Below, one piece after another: positions 23,181-32,060 of a DNA stretch of 64,000 nt. The notes under the pieces were generated by a model. That model ran no database searches. It was not told the DNA's origin and was given only the letters and a program-made list of their open reading frames with translations. The stretch lies in assembly GCF_051020955.1 (NCBI RefSeq), contig NW_027476981.1:1-64000 (forward strand), given 5' to 3'. Within the stretch, counting starts at the first letter, position 1; every line of letters begins with the position of its first letter. The stretch is from Megalopta genalis (lineage: Eukaryota; Arthropoda; Insecta; Hymenoptera; Halictidae). The position numbers and the translations under genes are program-made.

Positions 23181-23551
23181 ACCCGGGGAAGGCTAATACG
23201 CCCGGGGGGTCGCCAGGTACCCCGGGGTTGTCCGCTAAAGATTGGTGCACCCACCAACCATAGCTGGCGATTACTCCAGCTACGCCCTCTTCACCGCGCA
23301 ACACTGCTTGGGGCTAGGGATTTTTTAGAGAGGTTGTCATCCTCGCGGTCCGGCCGGTTAAGGCAAGACCCCCGTTCCTGTAAAACATGACCACAGGTTT
23401 ACGGTATGTGTCCGACTTTAGTTGGCCCCTCACCTCAAGCCACTCCGGCTAGGTAGAACCTGCCAAGGAATAAAATCCCCGCCGGCACAGCCTTGAGGAT
23501 CATTAGGGCACGAAGCCCCCCCCACCACGACAAGGTAGCGGACACGGGGGG
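23181..23551 (-). other. 5' untranslated region of the R1-clade element
   Basis: This is the leader between the 5' boundary, which starts with a run of C's on the minus strand, and the ORF1 start. In non-LTR elements the leader commonly holds an internal promoter. I see no TATA box and cannot place a promoter. The boundary at 23551 is set by the target-site duplication. Confidence 0.7.
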
Positions 23552-23566
23552 GAAGATAAACCATCT
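23552..23566. repeat. Target-site duplication of the R1-clade element (right copy)
   Basis: GAAGATAAACCATCT, identical to 17485-17499. It is followed by GTTTCGCATGAATTTG, which resumes the array in correct monomer phase. Confidence 0.93.
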
Positions 23567-25112
23567 GTTTCGCATGAATTTGAAGCTAAACCACGTGTTT
23601 CGCATGGATTTGAAGCTAACTCGTTGGTTTCGCCTGCATTTGAAGCTATATCAAATGTATCGCAAGTATTTGAAGCTAAGTCATTTGTGTCCCATGGCTT
23701 TGTAGCTAAGCTTCTACTTTGCATTGATTTGAAGCAAAATCATGTGTTTCGTATGAATTTGAAGCTAACACGATTGTTTCGCATGCAGTTGAAGCTAAAT
23801 CATGTATTTCACAAGTATTTGAAGCTAAACAATTTGATTCGCATAGAATTGAAGCTAAGCCTTCTACTTCGCGCTGATTTGAAGCTAAATCAGGTGTTAC
23901 GCTTGGATTGGAAGCTAACTCGTTTGATTAATCTGCATTTGAAGCTATATCACTTATATCCCAAGTGTTTGGAGCTAAATCATTTGATTCGCATGGATTT
24001 GAAGCTAAGCTTTTTACTCCGCATTGATTTGAAGCTAAATCATGTGATTCGCTTGGATTTGAAGCTAAGCCTTCTACTTCGCATTGGTTTGAAGCTAAAT
24101 CATGTGTTTCGCATGGATTTGAAGCTAAGTCATGTGTTTCGCATGGATTTGAAGAAAACTCGTTTGGATCGCTTGCATTTGAAGCTATGTCACGTATATC
24201 ACAACTATTTGAAGCTAAATCACTTGAGTCGCATGGATTTGAAACTACGCTTTCTACTTCACATTGATTTGAAACTAAATCATTTGTTTCGCGCGAATTT
24301 GGAGCTAATCAATGTGTTTCGCATGAATTTTAAACTAAATCATGTGTTTCGGATGGAACTGAAGCTAACTGGTGTGTTTCGCCTGCATATTGAAGCTATC
24401 TCGCTTGAATCGCAAGTACTTGAAGTAAAATCATTTACTTCGCTGGATTTGAAGCTATCCTGTTTGTTTCGCCAGCAGTTGAATCTATATCACTTATATC
24501 GTAAGTGTTTGAAGCTAAATCATTTGTTCCGCATGGATTTGAAGCTAACTCGTTTGTTTCGCCTGCAGTTGAAGCTACATCATTTATATCACAAGTATTT
24601 GAAGCTAAACCATTTGATTCGCATGGATTTGAAGCTAAGCGTTCTACTACGCATTGATTTGAATATAAATCATGCGTTTCGCATGGATTTGAAGATAGCT
24701 CGTTTGTTTCGCATGCATTTCAAACTGTTTCATTTATACCGCAAGTATTTGAAGGTAAAACATTTGTTTCGCATGGATTTGTAGTTAAACCTTCTACTTC
24801 GCTTTGATTTGCAGCCAAATCATGTGTTCCGCATTGATTTGAAGCTAAATCATGTGTTTCGCATGGATTTGAAGTTAACTCATTTGTTTCGCATGCAGTC
24901 GAAGTTAAATCATGAATATCACAAGTATTTGAAGATAACCCATTTGTTTGGCAAGAATATGAAGCTAAACAATGTGTTTCGCATCGTTTTGAAGCTAAAT
25001 CATGTGTTTCTCTTGGATTTGAAACTAACTCGTTTGTTTCGCCTGCATTTAAAGCTGTTTCATTGATACCGCAAGTATTTGAAGGTAAATCATTTGTTTC
25101 GCACGGATTTGA
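23567..25112. repeat. 30-bp minisatellite array, diverged block between the two elements
   Basis: The same 30-bp monomers continue, but with more private substitutions than at 1-17 kb or 42-61 kb, such as GGATGGAACTGAAG, CGTATATCACAACTATTTG and a monomer lengthened in CCTGCATATTGAAGC. No long block here is a near-identical copy of another. The plus frame is open for 386 codons at 23624-24784 only because diverged monomers happen to lack stops. No gene is called. Confidence 0.92.
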
Positions 25113-25117
25113 AGCTG
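25113..25117. repeat. Target-site duplication of the BEL/Pao element (left copy)
   Basis: AGCTG immediately before the 5' LTR; the same five bases follow the 3' LTR at 32056-32060. Five bases is the usual target duplication length for BEL/Pao elements. The sequence comes from the conserved GAAGCT core of a monomer. Confidence 0.9.
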
Positions 25118-25752
25118 TGTTCCGTTCTGTAGGACCTCCCGTACGCCACATTCGCGAAAGTTTATGGCGTGGACCAGCGAGGATCACAAAGAGACGGAAA
25201 CCTTTTTTCCATCTGCAGAACATCGGAGCAGGGTCTTCCGTCTCTTTAATGACCGCGACGCGTCGTAGGCACGAAAGGACCGAAAAAACAACCCCGTCGT
25301 AAATTTGAGAATTTAACGGGTCTTGAGAAAGTTTAGTCCCAACCGTCGCGGGGACGATATCTCAGGCCCCAGGGGACCTCCCGACCACGCAACTACGCAA
25401 CACCCCCCTCTCCTAGACAAGGCTCGTGTAGGACGATACGAAAGGGTGGTGACGAAAAGCTTAGAGGACACTGATTGGAAAATCGCAATCTTCTAGAAAA
25501 ACCAATCAGTGCGTCCCGGCGTGGAGGTGGAGGTTCCTTCAGGGATCTCAAACGGGGGTGACCGATATAAAATAACGCGACCAGTCGGGGCGCGGACAGA
25601 AAAACGCAGAAAAACATAGTCATCAACAATCATTACCAGCTCTGTTACTTTATGTGGGCACAGAGCATCGCGAACCACATTGTCAATTAGAATCGGGAAT
25701 TTACAACCCCCGTAGACCGAACAACGGTCGCAGTGTCGGTGCGCGAAAAACA
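25118..25752 (+). repeat. 5' LTR of the BEL/Pao element
   Basis: 635 bp, TG...CA, aligned over its full length to 31421-32055 without gaps and with five substitutions. A TATAAAA box lies at 25566-25572, so U3 is probably the first 450 bp or so. The LTR would drive the plus-strand genomic transcript. Confidence 0.93.
25566..25572 (+). promoter_or_regulatory. TATA box in the 5' LTR
   Basis: TATAAAA inside the LTR, conserved at the equivalent place (31869-31875) in the 3' LTR. Its use as the core promoter is inferred from position; the transcription start is not determined. Confidence 0.5.
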
Positions 25753-25753
25753 T

Positions 25754-25770
25754 TGGTCCTTCGAGCCGGA
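25754..25770 (+). promoter_or_regulatory. Primer-binding site, complementary to tRNA-Tyr 3' end
   Basis: TGGTCCTTCGAGCCGGA begins one base after the LTR. Its reverse complement ends in CCA and matches the acceptor and T-arm 3' strand of animal tRNA-Tyr, whose 5' end starts CCTTCGA. Minus-strand cDNA would be primed here. The tRNA identity is from recognition, not from a database search. Confidence 0.8.
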
Positions 25771-25975
25771 TGTGAGCGTTCCTACAACAAACACATCAAA
25801 CACAGCATCCCGGTTGAATCAGTGCCACCACAACGGACGTCCACCCGAGCATCTCTTTTCAAGACGACAGGACTTCGTGACATCACCGGAGTTCAACCTT
25901 CCTGGCGTCCTCACTCCGTAAAGGTAGGCTTGTTTAGAGTATCACTGATACCCGTGTCGCGCTCCCATTACCATC
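25771..25975 (+). other. Leader of the BEL/Pao element
   Basis: Non-coding leader between the primer-binding site and the first gag ATG. A packaging signal would be expected here; none is recognisable by eye. Confidence 0.6.
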
Positions 25976-27319
25976 ATGTCCATTCAGAAGCCCGACGGTA
26001 CTCAATCCAGCACTCTACGACGCAGACGCAATCAAATAATCAAACAACTCGCGGAGATCACTAAATTCCTTGACAATAGCGAACAAACCGGTAATCTAGA
26101 AAAACATGTCCTCTACTTTTATACAAACTCAGTAGAGAAGGCATGGAAGGATTACGAGTTCCTTCTAGAAGACCTCGAAGATCCTGAATCCGAAGACGAC
26201 CGCAAGTTTGAAATTCATGCAAAATATTTTGCAACACATGGCAGAGCAAAACGAATGCGTGAAGCAATTCAACCGCAAGATGTTCCACGTGACCAAGTCA
26301 CTAATTCACCTGCTCCTACCATATCGGGTCCGATGGCGATAAAGTTACCTGAAATGCGGCTACCCACGTTCGATGGTTCTATTGAAAGGTGGGCGTCATT
26401 TTACGATCTGTTCACTTCAATGATTGATCGCAATGAGAGTCTTTCTCCGGTTCAGAAATTACAATACCTGCGTTCGACCCTTACCGGCAAAGCCGCGGCA
26501 TGCATTCAATCTCACAACACCACAGATGCTAATTATCTTGACGCGATCGCGATATTGAAAGAGAAATTTGACTGCCCGCGACTAGTCTTACTGCGACATT
26601 GCAACGCTATTCAGGACATTCCGAAACTAGCGAAAGACACACCGCAAGCACTGGGAGATTTATTAGACTCTTTGAAGCAACATCTGCGGGCGTTGCAGAA
26701 TCTCGGAGAACCCGTGACATCCTGGAACACTCTCCTAATTTCAATTGTTCTCGCGAAACTGAATCCCGATACCATCTGGCAATGGGAACTTACACTACCC
26801 GATAAAAAAATGCCTTCGTACGAGCATCTGATCGAGTTCCTCCAGAAACGAGCAAATTGCTCACCTTCAGCTTTTGACAGGGTTGCATCAGCGCCCGGGA
26901 TACGTGTTTCGACCGGACGCCAAACATTGTCATCAGAGAACTCACGAGTACCTAACCGGGGATTTCCGCGCGTTCAAACTTACGTCACCACAAACACATT
27001 CCAATGCTCAATTTGTGAAGGGAGCCACAGAATCGGGAACTGCGAAGCGTTTAATGTATTGTCCGTCAATGAGCGAATGAAGGCCGTTGCTGAGGCCGCA
27101 CTATGTCAAAACTGCCTGGGTAACGGACACACGTCCAGTGTATGTCGATCGAAGTTTCATTGCCGAATATGCCAACAACGACACCACACTCTCCTACACC
27201 GACAAGAACATTCAACACGTGAACGAACTATCAGTCCACCAAGCTCAACACACGATCCGCCCATCCCCACATCACTTCAAGATAAGGCAGCAACCGACGA
27301 GAAACCAAGGCCCACATGA
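25976..27319 (+). CDS. BEL/Pao Gag (DUF1759-like) with zinc knuckles
   Basis: 447 residues from ATG to an in-frame TGA. The first 300 or so residues resemble the DUF1759 Gag family of BEL/Pao: LPTFDGSIERWASFYDLF near 126, then LTGKAA and EKFDCP, the usual landmarks. The C-terminal part holds C344-x2-C347-x3-H351-x4-C356 and C377-x2-C380-x4-H385-x4-C390, followed by a Cys/His pair near 396-408. Gag packages the RNA and forms the particle. In BEL/Pao, gag and pol are usually one open frame. Here the frame continues past the TGA into protease sequence, so the stop is more likely a disabling mutation than a natural end, though readthrough cannot be excluded. Confidence 0.88.
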   Translation: MSIQKPDGTQSSTLRRRRNQIIKQLAEITKFLDNSEQTGNLEKHVLYFYTNSVEKAWKDYEFLLEDLEDPESEDDRKFEIHAKYFATHGRAKRMREAIQPQDVPRDQVTNSPAPTISGPMAIKLPEMRLPTFDGSIERWASFYDLFTSMIDRNESLSPVQKLQYLRSTLTGKAAACIQSHNTTDANYLDAIAILKEKFDCPRLVLLRHCNAIQDIPKLAKDTPQALGDLLDSLKQHLRALQNLGEPVTSWNTLLISIVLAKLNPDTIWQWELTLPDKKMPSYEHLIEFLQKRANCSPSAFDRVASAPGIRVSTGRQTLSSENSRVPNRGFPRVQTYVTTNTFQCSICEGSHRIGNCEAFNVLSVNERMKAVAEAALCQNCLGNGHTSSVCRSKFHCRICQQRHHTLLHRQEHSTRERTISPPSSTHDPPIPTSLQDKAATDEKPRPT

Positions 27320-27892
27320 CTACCATCGCAGAAAATCCCAAGACCCATCCAGACACACACCTTCATAATAAATTCCGACACCAACGAATTATTAGTCACA
27401 GCTCAGATTAATGTCGCCGATGTCGATCAGAACATAATACCATGCCGTGCCTTAGTTGACACTTGCTCTACCACCAATTTTATGACAGAAGATCTAGCCA
27501 AGAGGCTCCGTTTGCCGCAAGATCGATGCACCATCTCTGTGGGCGCTCTCAATGCGCTGTCGACCATATCTAACCATACCATTAGGGCAAACATTCAATC
27601 TAAGGTCAGCAATTATCATCGAACCCTTACATTTTTGATCGTACCAAACATCGCTCCATTAGTACCAGACCAGACAGTCGACCGCACAATGCTCAGAATC
27701 CCTCGCAACATCGAGCTCGCCGACTCAACGTTCCATCGACCAGCACCAATCGACATATTACTGGGGGCTGGAACAGCGCTATCGATATTATGCGTAGGGC
27801 AAATTGATCTTTCTCAACCAGACGGCCCAGATCTTTTCCTCCAAAAGACAATGCTTGGATGGGTCATCGGAGGCAGTGTGCCAACAGCATAA
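27320..27892 (+). pseudogene. BEL/Pao protease region (DUF1758-like), between two stops
   Basis: This stretch continues the gag frame from just after the TGA to a TAA at 27890-27892. It resembles the DUF1758 aspartyl-protease region of BEL/Pao, with CRALVDTCSTTNF around the expected active site and IDILLGAG downstream. The catalytic triplet reads Asp-Thr-Cys where Asp-Thr/Ser-Gly is expected, so the copy would probably lack protease activity even without the stops. An internal ATG at 27482 lies downstream of the active site and is unlikely to be a true start. Confidence 0.8.
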
Positions 27893-28183
27893 CCAAGGCA
27901 GAAGGTCACATGCCATACAACAACGGCACTACAACGCGAGCTAGCACGTTTCTGGGAAATCGAAGATGGTCCGCAATCTCAGCATCTATCCAAATCAGAA
28001 TCGACGTGCGAACAACATTTTCAGAATACGGTTACAAGAAACACAGAAGGTAGATATGTTGTCGCACTTCCATTTAACGAAAACAAGGACAAGCTGGGTG
28101 AATCCAAGACGCAAGCACTGAAGCGTCTCATCTCATTAGAACGGAAATTCAAACGCGATCCAGACTTCAAACAGCAGTACTAA
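27893..28183 (+). pseudogene. BEL/Pao pol segment upstream of the reverse transcriptase, between two stops
   Basis: Still in the same frame, it encodes recognisable Pao-type pol sequence: LARFWEIEDGP, then GRYVVALPF, then a basic stretch up to a TAA at 28181-28183. The part is normally continuous with protease and reverse transcriptase. No ATG suggests independent expression, so it is a fragment of the broken polyprotein. Confidence 0.8.
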
Positions 28184-31100
28184 TCAATCATTCAAGAATA
28201 TCTCGATCTTGGCCACATGTCCGAAGTGCAGATATCTCACCAAGGATACTATCTTCCACATCACGGGGTCATCAAAATGTCGAGCGATACAACTAAATTA
28301 CGCGTAGTCTTCGACGGGTCGGCAATCACAAGCACTGGATTTTCACTTAACGACACCTTACACATTGGACCCAAAATACAGGACGATCTGTTCTACATTT
28401 TGCTCCGATTTCGCATCCATCAGTATGTTATTACTGGCGACATCGAGAAGATGTATAGGCAATTTCTCGTGCGCCCAGAAGACAGAAGGTACCAGAGAAT
28501 CCTCTGGCGTGACACCGACAATTGCGTAAAAACTTATGAACTAAATACGGTTACATTCGGCCTATCAGCCGCCCCATATCTGGCTATCAGATGCCTCCAA
28601 CAAGTGGCACAAGACGAAGGTCACCGCTTTCCTTCCGCCGCGAAAATCTTGCAGCGGGATTTCTATGTGGATGATGCACTCACCGGCGCGTCCACGATCC
28701 AAGAGGCCCTCGCGTCACGAAACGAACTTATACAACTCCTTCGCTTATCCGGTCTAAATATCAGGAACTGGGCTTCCAATAACCAAGAATTGTTAAGCGG
28801 GTTGTCCGATCAAAATATCAACCAGAAACTTCACCTCGGTGAATCTTCAACAATCAAAACGCTCGGGATCGTTTGGTATTCAGTCGAGGACTCCATTACA
28901 TACACAGTCAAGCCTCTCACACATGCATCTCGAGTCACCAAACGATTGATCAGTTCTGAAATAGCAAAGGGTTATGACCCGTTGGGTCTCCTAGGCCCAG
29001 TCATCATCGTGGCAAAAATCCTCCTCCAGAAAATATGGACTTTGAAAGTTGATTGGGACGAATCGCTACCCATGAGCTTACACACGGAATGGACACGATA
29101 CTACACGCAACTACCATTGCTCAACAATGTGACATTTAATCGAAAAACCGTAATCACTGCGGCTTCAACCATCCAGTTACATGGATTCTGCGACGCCAGC
29201 GAGAAGGCGTACGGAGCCTGTGTATACCTCCGTTCTACAGATGCAGAGGGTCAAACGCAGGTGGAACTCCTAGCAGCCAAATCGAAGGTTGCACCGTTAA
29301 AGAGTCAATCTATCCCGCGACTCGAATTGTGTGGAGCCTTATTACTATCATCGCTCATTAATACTATTCATAAAGCATTACACATACACATCTACCGCAC
29401 GATTTTATGGACAGATTCAACAATAGTTTTGCATTGGCTTAATTCGTCACCTCATACATTAAAAACATTCGTCGCCAACCGGGTGTCCGAGATCCAATCC
29501 AAAACAAAGATTGAAGAATGGCGCCACGTTAGCTCAGCTGATAACCCAGCAGATCTCATTTCTCGAGGACAATCAATAGAGGAGTTCCTTCGACCATCCA
29601 TCTGGTGCAATGGCCCAACTTGGCTTCACCAGGATGAGTCATACTGGCCAAATGGGAAATTAGTACCTGTTCTCGATGACTCGGAGCAACGGGTTGCTGT
29701 CTGCTTAGCTATGACCACCATCGACGCAAGTTTACTCGAACGGTTCTCGTCGTGGAGCAGGCTTTTGCGGGTCGTTGCATGGTGCCTACGGTGGAAGCCA
29801 GGACGGATGACGAAGGGTACTCTACAGGCAACCGAGCTAGCTCGAGCAAGGACAACCGTTATAAAATTATTGCAACGGTCTTACTTCGCAGACGAATTCC
29901 ATCTCATACGACAGCATCGGCATCATAAGATCACCGGAAAATTAGCGAGACTACATCCATTCATTGACCAAGACGGGATACTACGAGTCGGAGGTAGACT
30001 GAGAAATTCAACGTTGACATTCACGCAAAAACACCATATTATCCTACCAAAGTCGCACACAACCAACCTCATCATCCAGAACGAACACATAATTCACATG
30101 CACGCCGGTACTCAAGCTACATTATATGCAACAAGAAGAGCGTACTGGCCCATAGACGGGCGAAGTCAAGTTTGGAAAACAATTCGGAGTTGCGTCCGCT
30201 GTTGTCGAGCCAATCCACCTCATGCCAATTACGTAATGGGTGATTTACCAAAGGCCAGAGTCACAGAATCTCGTCCGTTTACAAATGTAGGAGTGGACTA
30301 CTGTGGGCCTTTTTTCGTGAAAGAACGAACATACAGGAATCAGCGTCGTATAAAAGTATACGTAGCCGTTTTTGTATGCCTCGCGGTAAAGGCCGTCCAC
30401 CTCGAGCTTGTCGGCGACTTGACCAGTGAAGCCTTTGTTGCAGCTTTGGGACGATTCATAGCAAGACGAGGTTTTTGCAAAAATCTATACTCCGACAACG
30501 GTTCCAATTTCATCGGAGCTAATAACGAATTCAAAGAACTTCGAGAATTGTTGCGCTCCGACAATCATTACAACAACGTAGCTTCGTTCCTCGCAGATCG
30601 CTCAATTAATTGGCATTTCATTCCACCTCAAGCTCCGCATTTCGGCGGCCTCTGGGAAGCAGCAGTAAAGTCATTTAAGAAACAGTTGAAACGCGTTATG
30701 GGTGCTGAATTGTTTACCTTCGAAAACTTGAATACCTTAATTATCAACATTGAAGCTATTCTCAATTCCCGTCCTCTGACTCCAATCTCATCAGATCCAA
30801 ACGATCTTCTTGTTCTTACCCCCGGTCATTTCCTTATCTGTGATGCTCTCACAAGTTTACGCGTACACGAGTTAACAGATGTTCCATCCAATCGGCTATC
30901 CGGGTGGCAACGCATTCAACAGCTAAAACAGCATTTTTGGAAGTGTTGGCATCGAGAATATTTGAACGAGCTGACCAGTCGTAGTAAATGGTTCAAGGGA
31001 GATCACCAGATCACTGAGAACTCTATAGTCCTCCTCAGGGAAGATCACGTGCCATCCATGCAATGGCCGTTGGGGCGAGTCATCAAGGTCCATCCAGGCT

Positions 31101-31210
31101 CCGACGGCATAATTCGCACAGTTACAGTAAAGACTGCTACGAATGTGTTCGATCGGAGCATAAAAAAACTCGTCCCATTGCCAATCCAACCAGATGACGA
31201 CAACCAATGA
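28184..31210 (+). CDS. BEL/Pao Pol: reverse transcriptase, RNase H, integrase, DUF5641-like tail
   Basis: Open from the last disabling stop to a TGA at 31210; the first ATG is at 28217 and gives 997 residues, numbered from there. The reverse transcriptase (about 10-240) has TGDIEKMYRQF and catalytic YVDD at 150-153. A Pao-type linker follows (GYDPLGLLGP). RNase H has D326, E370 and D400. The integrase has an N-terminal HHCC zinc region around 620-665 and the catalytic triad D694, D760, E814. The C-terminal segment (SGWQRIQQLKQHFWKCWHRE onward) resembles DUF5641. All catalytic residues checked are present, so this part is intact but cut off from gag and protease. It is strictly a polyprotein remnant, since the ATG at 28217 is inside the native protein. 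Confidence 0.87.
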   Translation, partial: SIIQEYLDLGHMSEVQISHQGYYLPHHGVIKMSSDTTKLRVVFDGSAITSTGFSLNDTLHIGPKIQDDLFYILLRFRIHQYVITGDIEKMYRQFLVRPEDRRYQRILWRDTDNCVKTYELNTVTFGLSAAPYLAIRCLQQVAQDEGHRFPSAAKILQRDFYVDDALTGASTIQEALASRNELIQLLRLSGLNIRNWASNNQELLSGLSDQNINQKLHLGESSTIKTLGIVWYSVEDSITYTVKPLTHASRVTKRLISSEIAKGYDPLGLLGPVIIVAKILLQKIWTLKVDWDESLPMSLHTEWTRYYTQLPLLNNVTFNRKTVITAASTIQLHGFCDASEKAYGACVYLRSTDAEGQTQVELLAAKSKVAPLKSQSIPRLELCGALLLSSLINTIHKALHIHIYRTILWTDSTIVLHWLNSSPHTLKTFVANRVSEIQSKTKIEEWRHVSSADNPADLISRGQSIEEFLRPSIWCNGPTWLHQDESYWPNGKLVPVLDDSEQRVAVCLAMTTIDASLLERFSSWSRLLRVVAWCLRWKPGRMTKGTLQATELARARTTVIKLLQRSYFADEFHLIRQHRHHKITGKLARLHPFIDQDGILRVGGRLRNSTLTFTQKHHIILPKSHTTNLIIQNEHIIHMHAGTQATLYATRRAYWPIDGRSQVWKTIRSCVRCCRANPPHANYVMGDLPKARVTESRPFTNVGVDYCGPFFVKERTYRNQRRIKVYVAVFVCLAVKAVHLELVGDLTSEAFVAALGRFIARRGFCKNLYSDNGSNFIGANNEFKELRELLRSDNHYNNVASFLADRSINWHFIPPQAPHFGGLWEAAVKSFKKQLKRVMGAELFTFENLNTLIINIEAILNSRPLTPISSDPNDLLVLTPGHFLICDALTSLRVHELTDVPSNRLSGWQRIQQLKQHFWKCWHREYLNELTSRSKWFKGDHQITENSIVLLREDHVPSMQWPLGRVIKVHPGSDGIIRTVTVKTATNVFDRSIKKLVPLPIQPDDDNQ

Positions 31211-31420
31211 CGCAGCAGATCTTCGACAGACGATGACCAGCCCGGGAATGTTACATTTAGCAATTCATAGATATAAGGCTCTCAGATACACGTACGCCTA
31301 CGCGAAACATTACATTCATACACGTTACACATCATATATTAGTCATCCACATTGGTAACCACACATCGATTAGACTTTCCTCATTTCACTTTGATCGGTT
31401 CCCTCTCAAGGCGGGGAGGA
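31211..31420 (+). other. 3' non-coding region and polypurine tract of the BEL/Pao element
   Basis: About 210 bp without coding potential. It ends in AAGGCGGGGAGGA (31408-31420), a purine-rich tract abutting the 3' LTR, where plus-strand DNA synthesis would be primed. Confidence 0.8.
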
Positions 31421-32055
31421 TGTTCCGTTCTGTAGGACCTCCCGTAGGCCACATTCGCGAAAGTTTATGGCGTGGACCAGCGAGGATCACAAAGAGACGG
31501 AAACCTTTTTTCCATCTGCAGAACATCGGAGCAGGGTCTTCCGTCTCTTTAATGACCGCGACGCGTCGTAGGCACGAAAGGACCGAAAAAACAACCCCGT
31601 CGTAAATTTGAGAATTTAACGGGTCTTGAGAAAGTTTAGTCCCAACCGTCGCGGGGACGATATCTCAGGCCCCAGGGGACCTCCCGACCACGCAACTACG
31701 CAACACCCCCCTCTCCTAGACAAGGCTCGTGTAGGACGATACGAGAGGGTGGTGACGAAAAGCTTAGAGGACACTGATTGGAAAATCGCAATCTTCGAGA
31801 AAAACCAATCAGTGCGTCCCGGCGTGGAGGTGGAGGTTCCTTCAGGGATCTCAAACGGGGGTGACCGATATAAAATAACGCGACCAGTCGGGGCGCGGAC
31901 AGAAAAACGCAGAAAAACATAGTCATCAACAATCATTACCAGCTCTGTTACTTTAAGTGGGCACAGAGCAACGCGAACCACATTGTCAATTAGAATCGGG
32001 AATTTACAACCCCCGTAGACCGAACAACGGTCGCAGTGTCGGTGCGCGAAAAACA
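31421..32055 (+). repeat. 3' LTR of the BEL/Pao element
   Basis: 635 bp, gap-free match to 25118-25752. The five differences are near 31447, 31744, 31797, 31956 and 31970. It carries the same TATAAAA (31869-31875), directed into the array to the right. Confidence 0.93.
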
Positions 32056-32060
32056 AGCTG
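32056..32060. repeat. Target-site duplication of the BEL/Pao element (right copy)
   Basis: AGCTG, identical to 25113-25117. The array continues as AACCTTCTACTTCG, the rest of a normal monomer. Confidence 0.9.

Larger units (their letters stand above)
17500..23551 (-). mobile_element. Full-length R1-clade non-LTR retrotransposon
   Basis: A 6,052-bp GC-rich element interrupts the AT-rich array and is read on the minus strand. From its 5' end (23551) it has a leader of about 370 bp, ORF1 (a Gag-like protein with three zinc knuckles), ORF2 (endonuclease and reverse transcriptase), a 3' untranslated region of about 390 bp and a poly(A) tail seen as T's at 17500-17517. Perfect 15-bp target duplications flank it, and removing it leaves a continuous array. 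Two overlapping ORFs, an APE-type endonuclease, a CCHC knuckle at the C-terminus of ORF2 and a TAATG junction fit the R1 clade (R1, TRAS, SART, Waldo relatives). I cannot name the family. Both ORFs are open, so this copy looks recent and perhaps competent. It is not in 28S rDNA. Confidence 0.9.
25118..32055 (+). mobile_element. BEL/Pao LTR retrotransposon, complete but with broken polyprotein
   Basis: The element is 6,938 bp, with 635-bp LTRs beginning TG and ending CA, a tRNA-Tyr primer-binding site, gag, protease, reverse transcriptase, RNase H and integrase in that order, and a polypurine tract before the 3' LTR. The domain order and the DUF1759/DUF1758-like gag-protease region are those of BEL/Pao. 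All coding parts lie in one plus-strand frame from 25976 to 31210, interrupted by stops at 27317-27319, 27890-27892 and 28181-28183. The LTRs differ at five positions (0.8%), so insertion is fairly recent. This copy is presumably non-autonomous. Removing it with one AGCTG leaves an uninterrupted monomer. Confidence 0.93.

Noticed and set aside
17485..23566. R1 insertion in 28S ribosomal DNA
   Set aside because: Both flanks are 30-bp array sequence; no rRNA sequence is present.
25754..25770. Fragment of a tRNA gene
   Set aside because: Only the complement of the tRNA-Tyr 3' end is present, one base after the LTR, which is the primer-binding site arrangement; no tRNA body follows.
27317..27319. 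Natural gag stop suppressed by readthrough
   Set aside because: Possible, but two further stops occur in the same frame downstream and the protease active site is altered, so decay is the simpler explanation.
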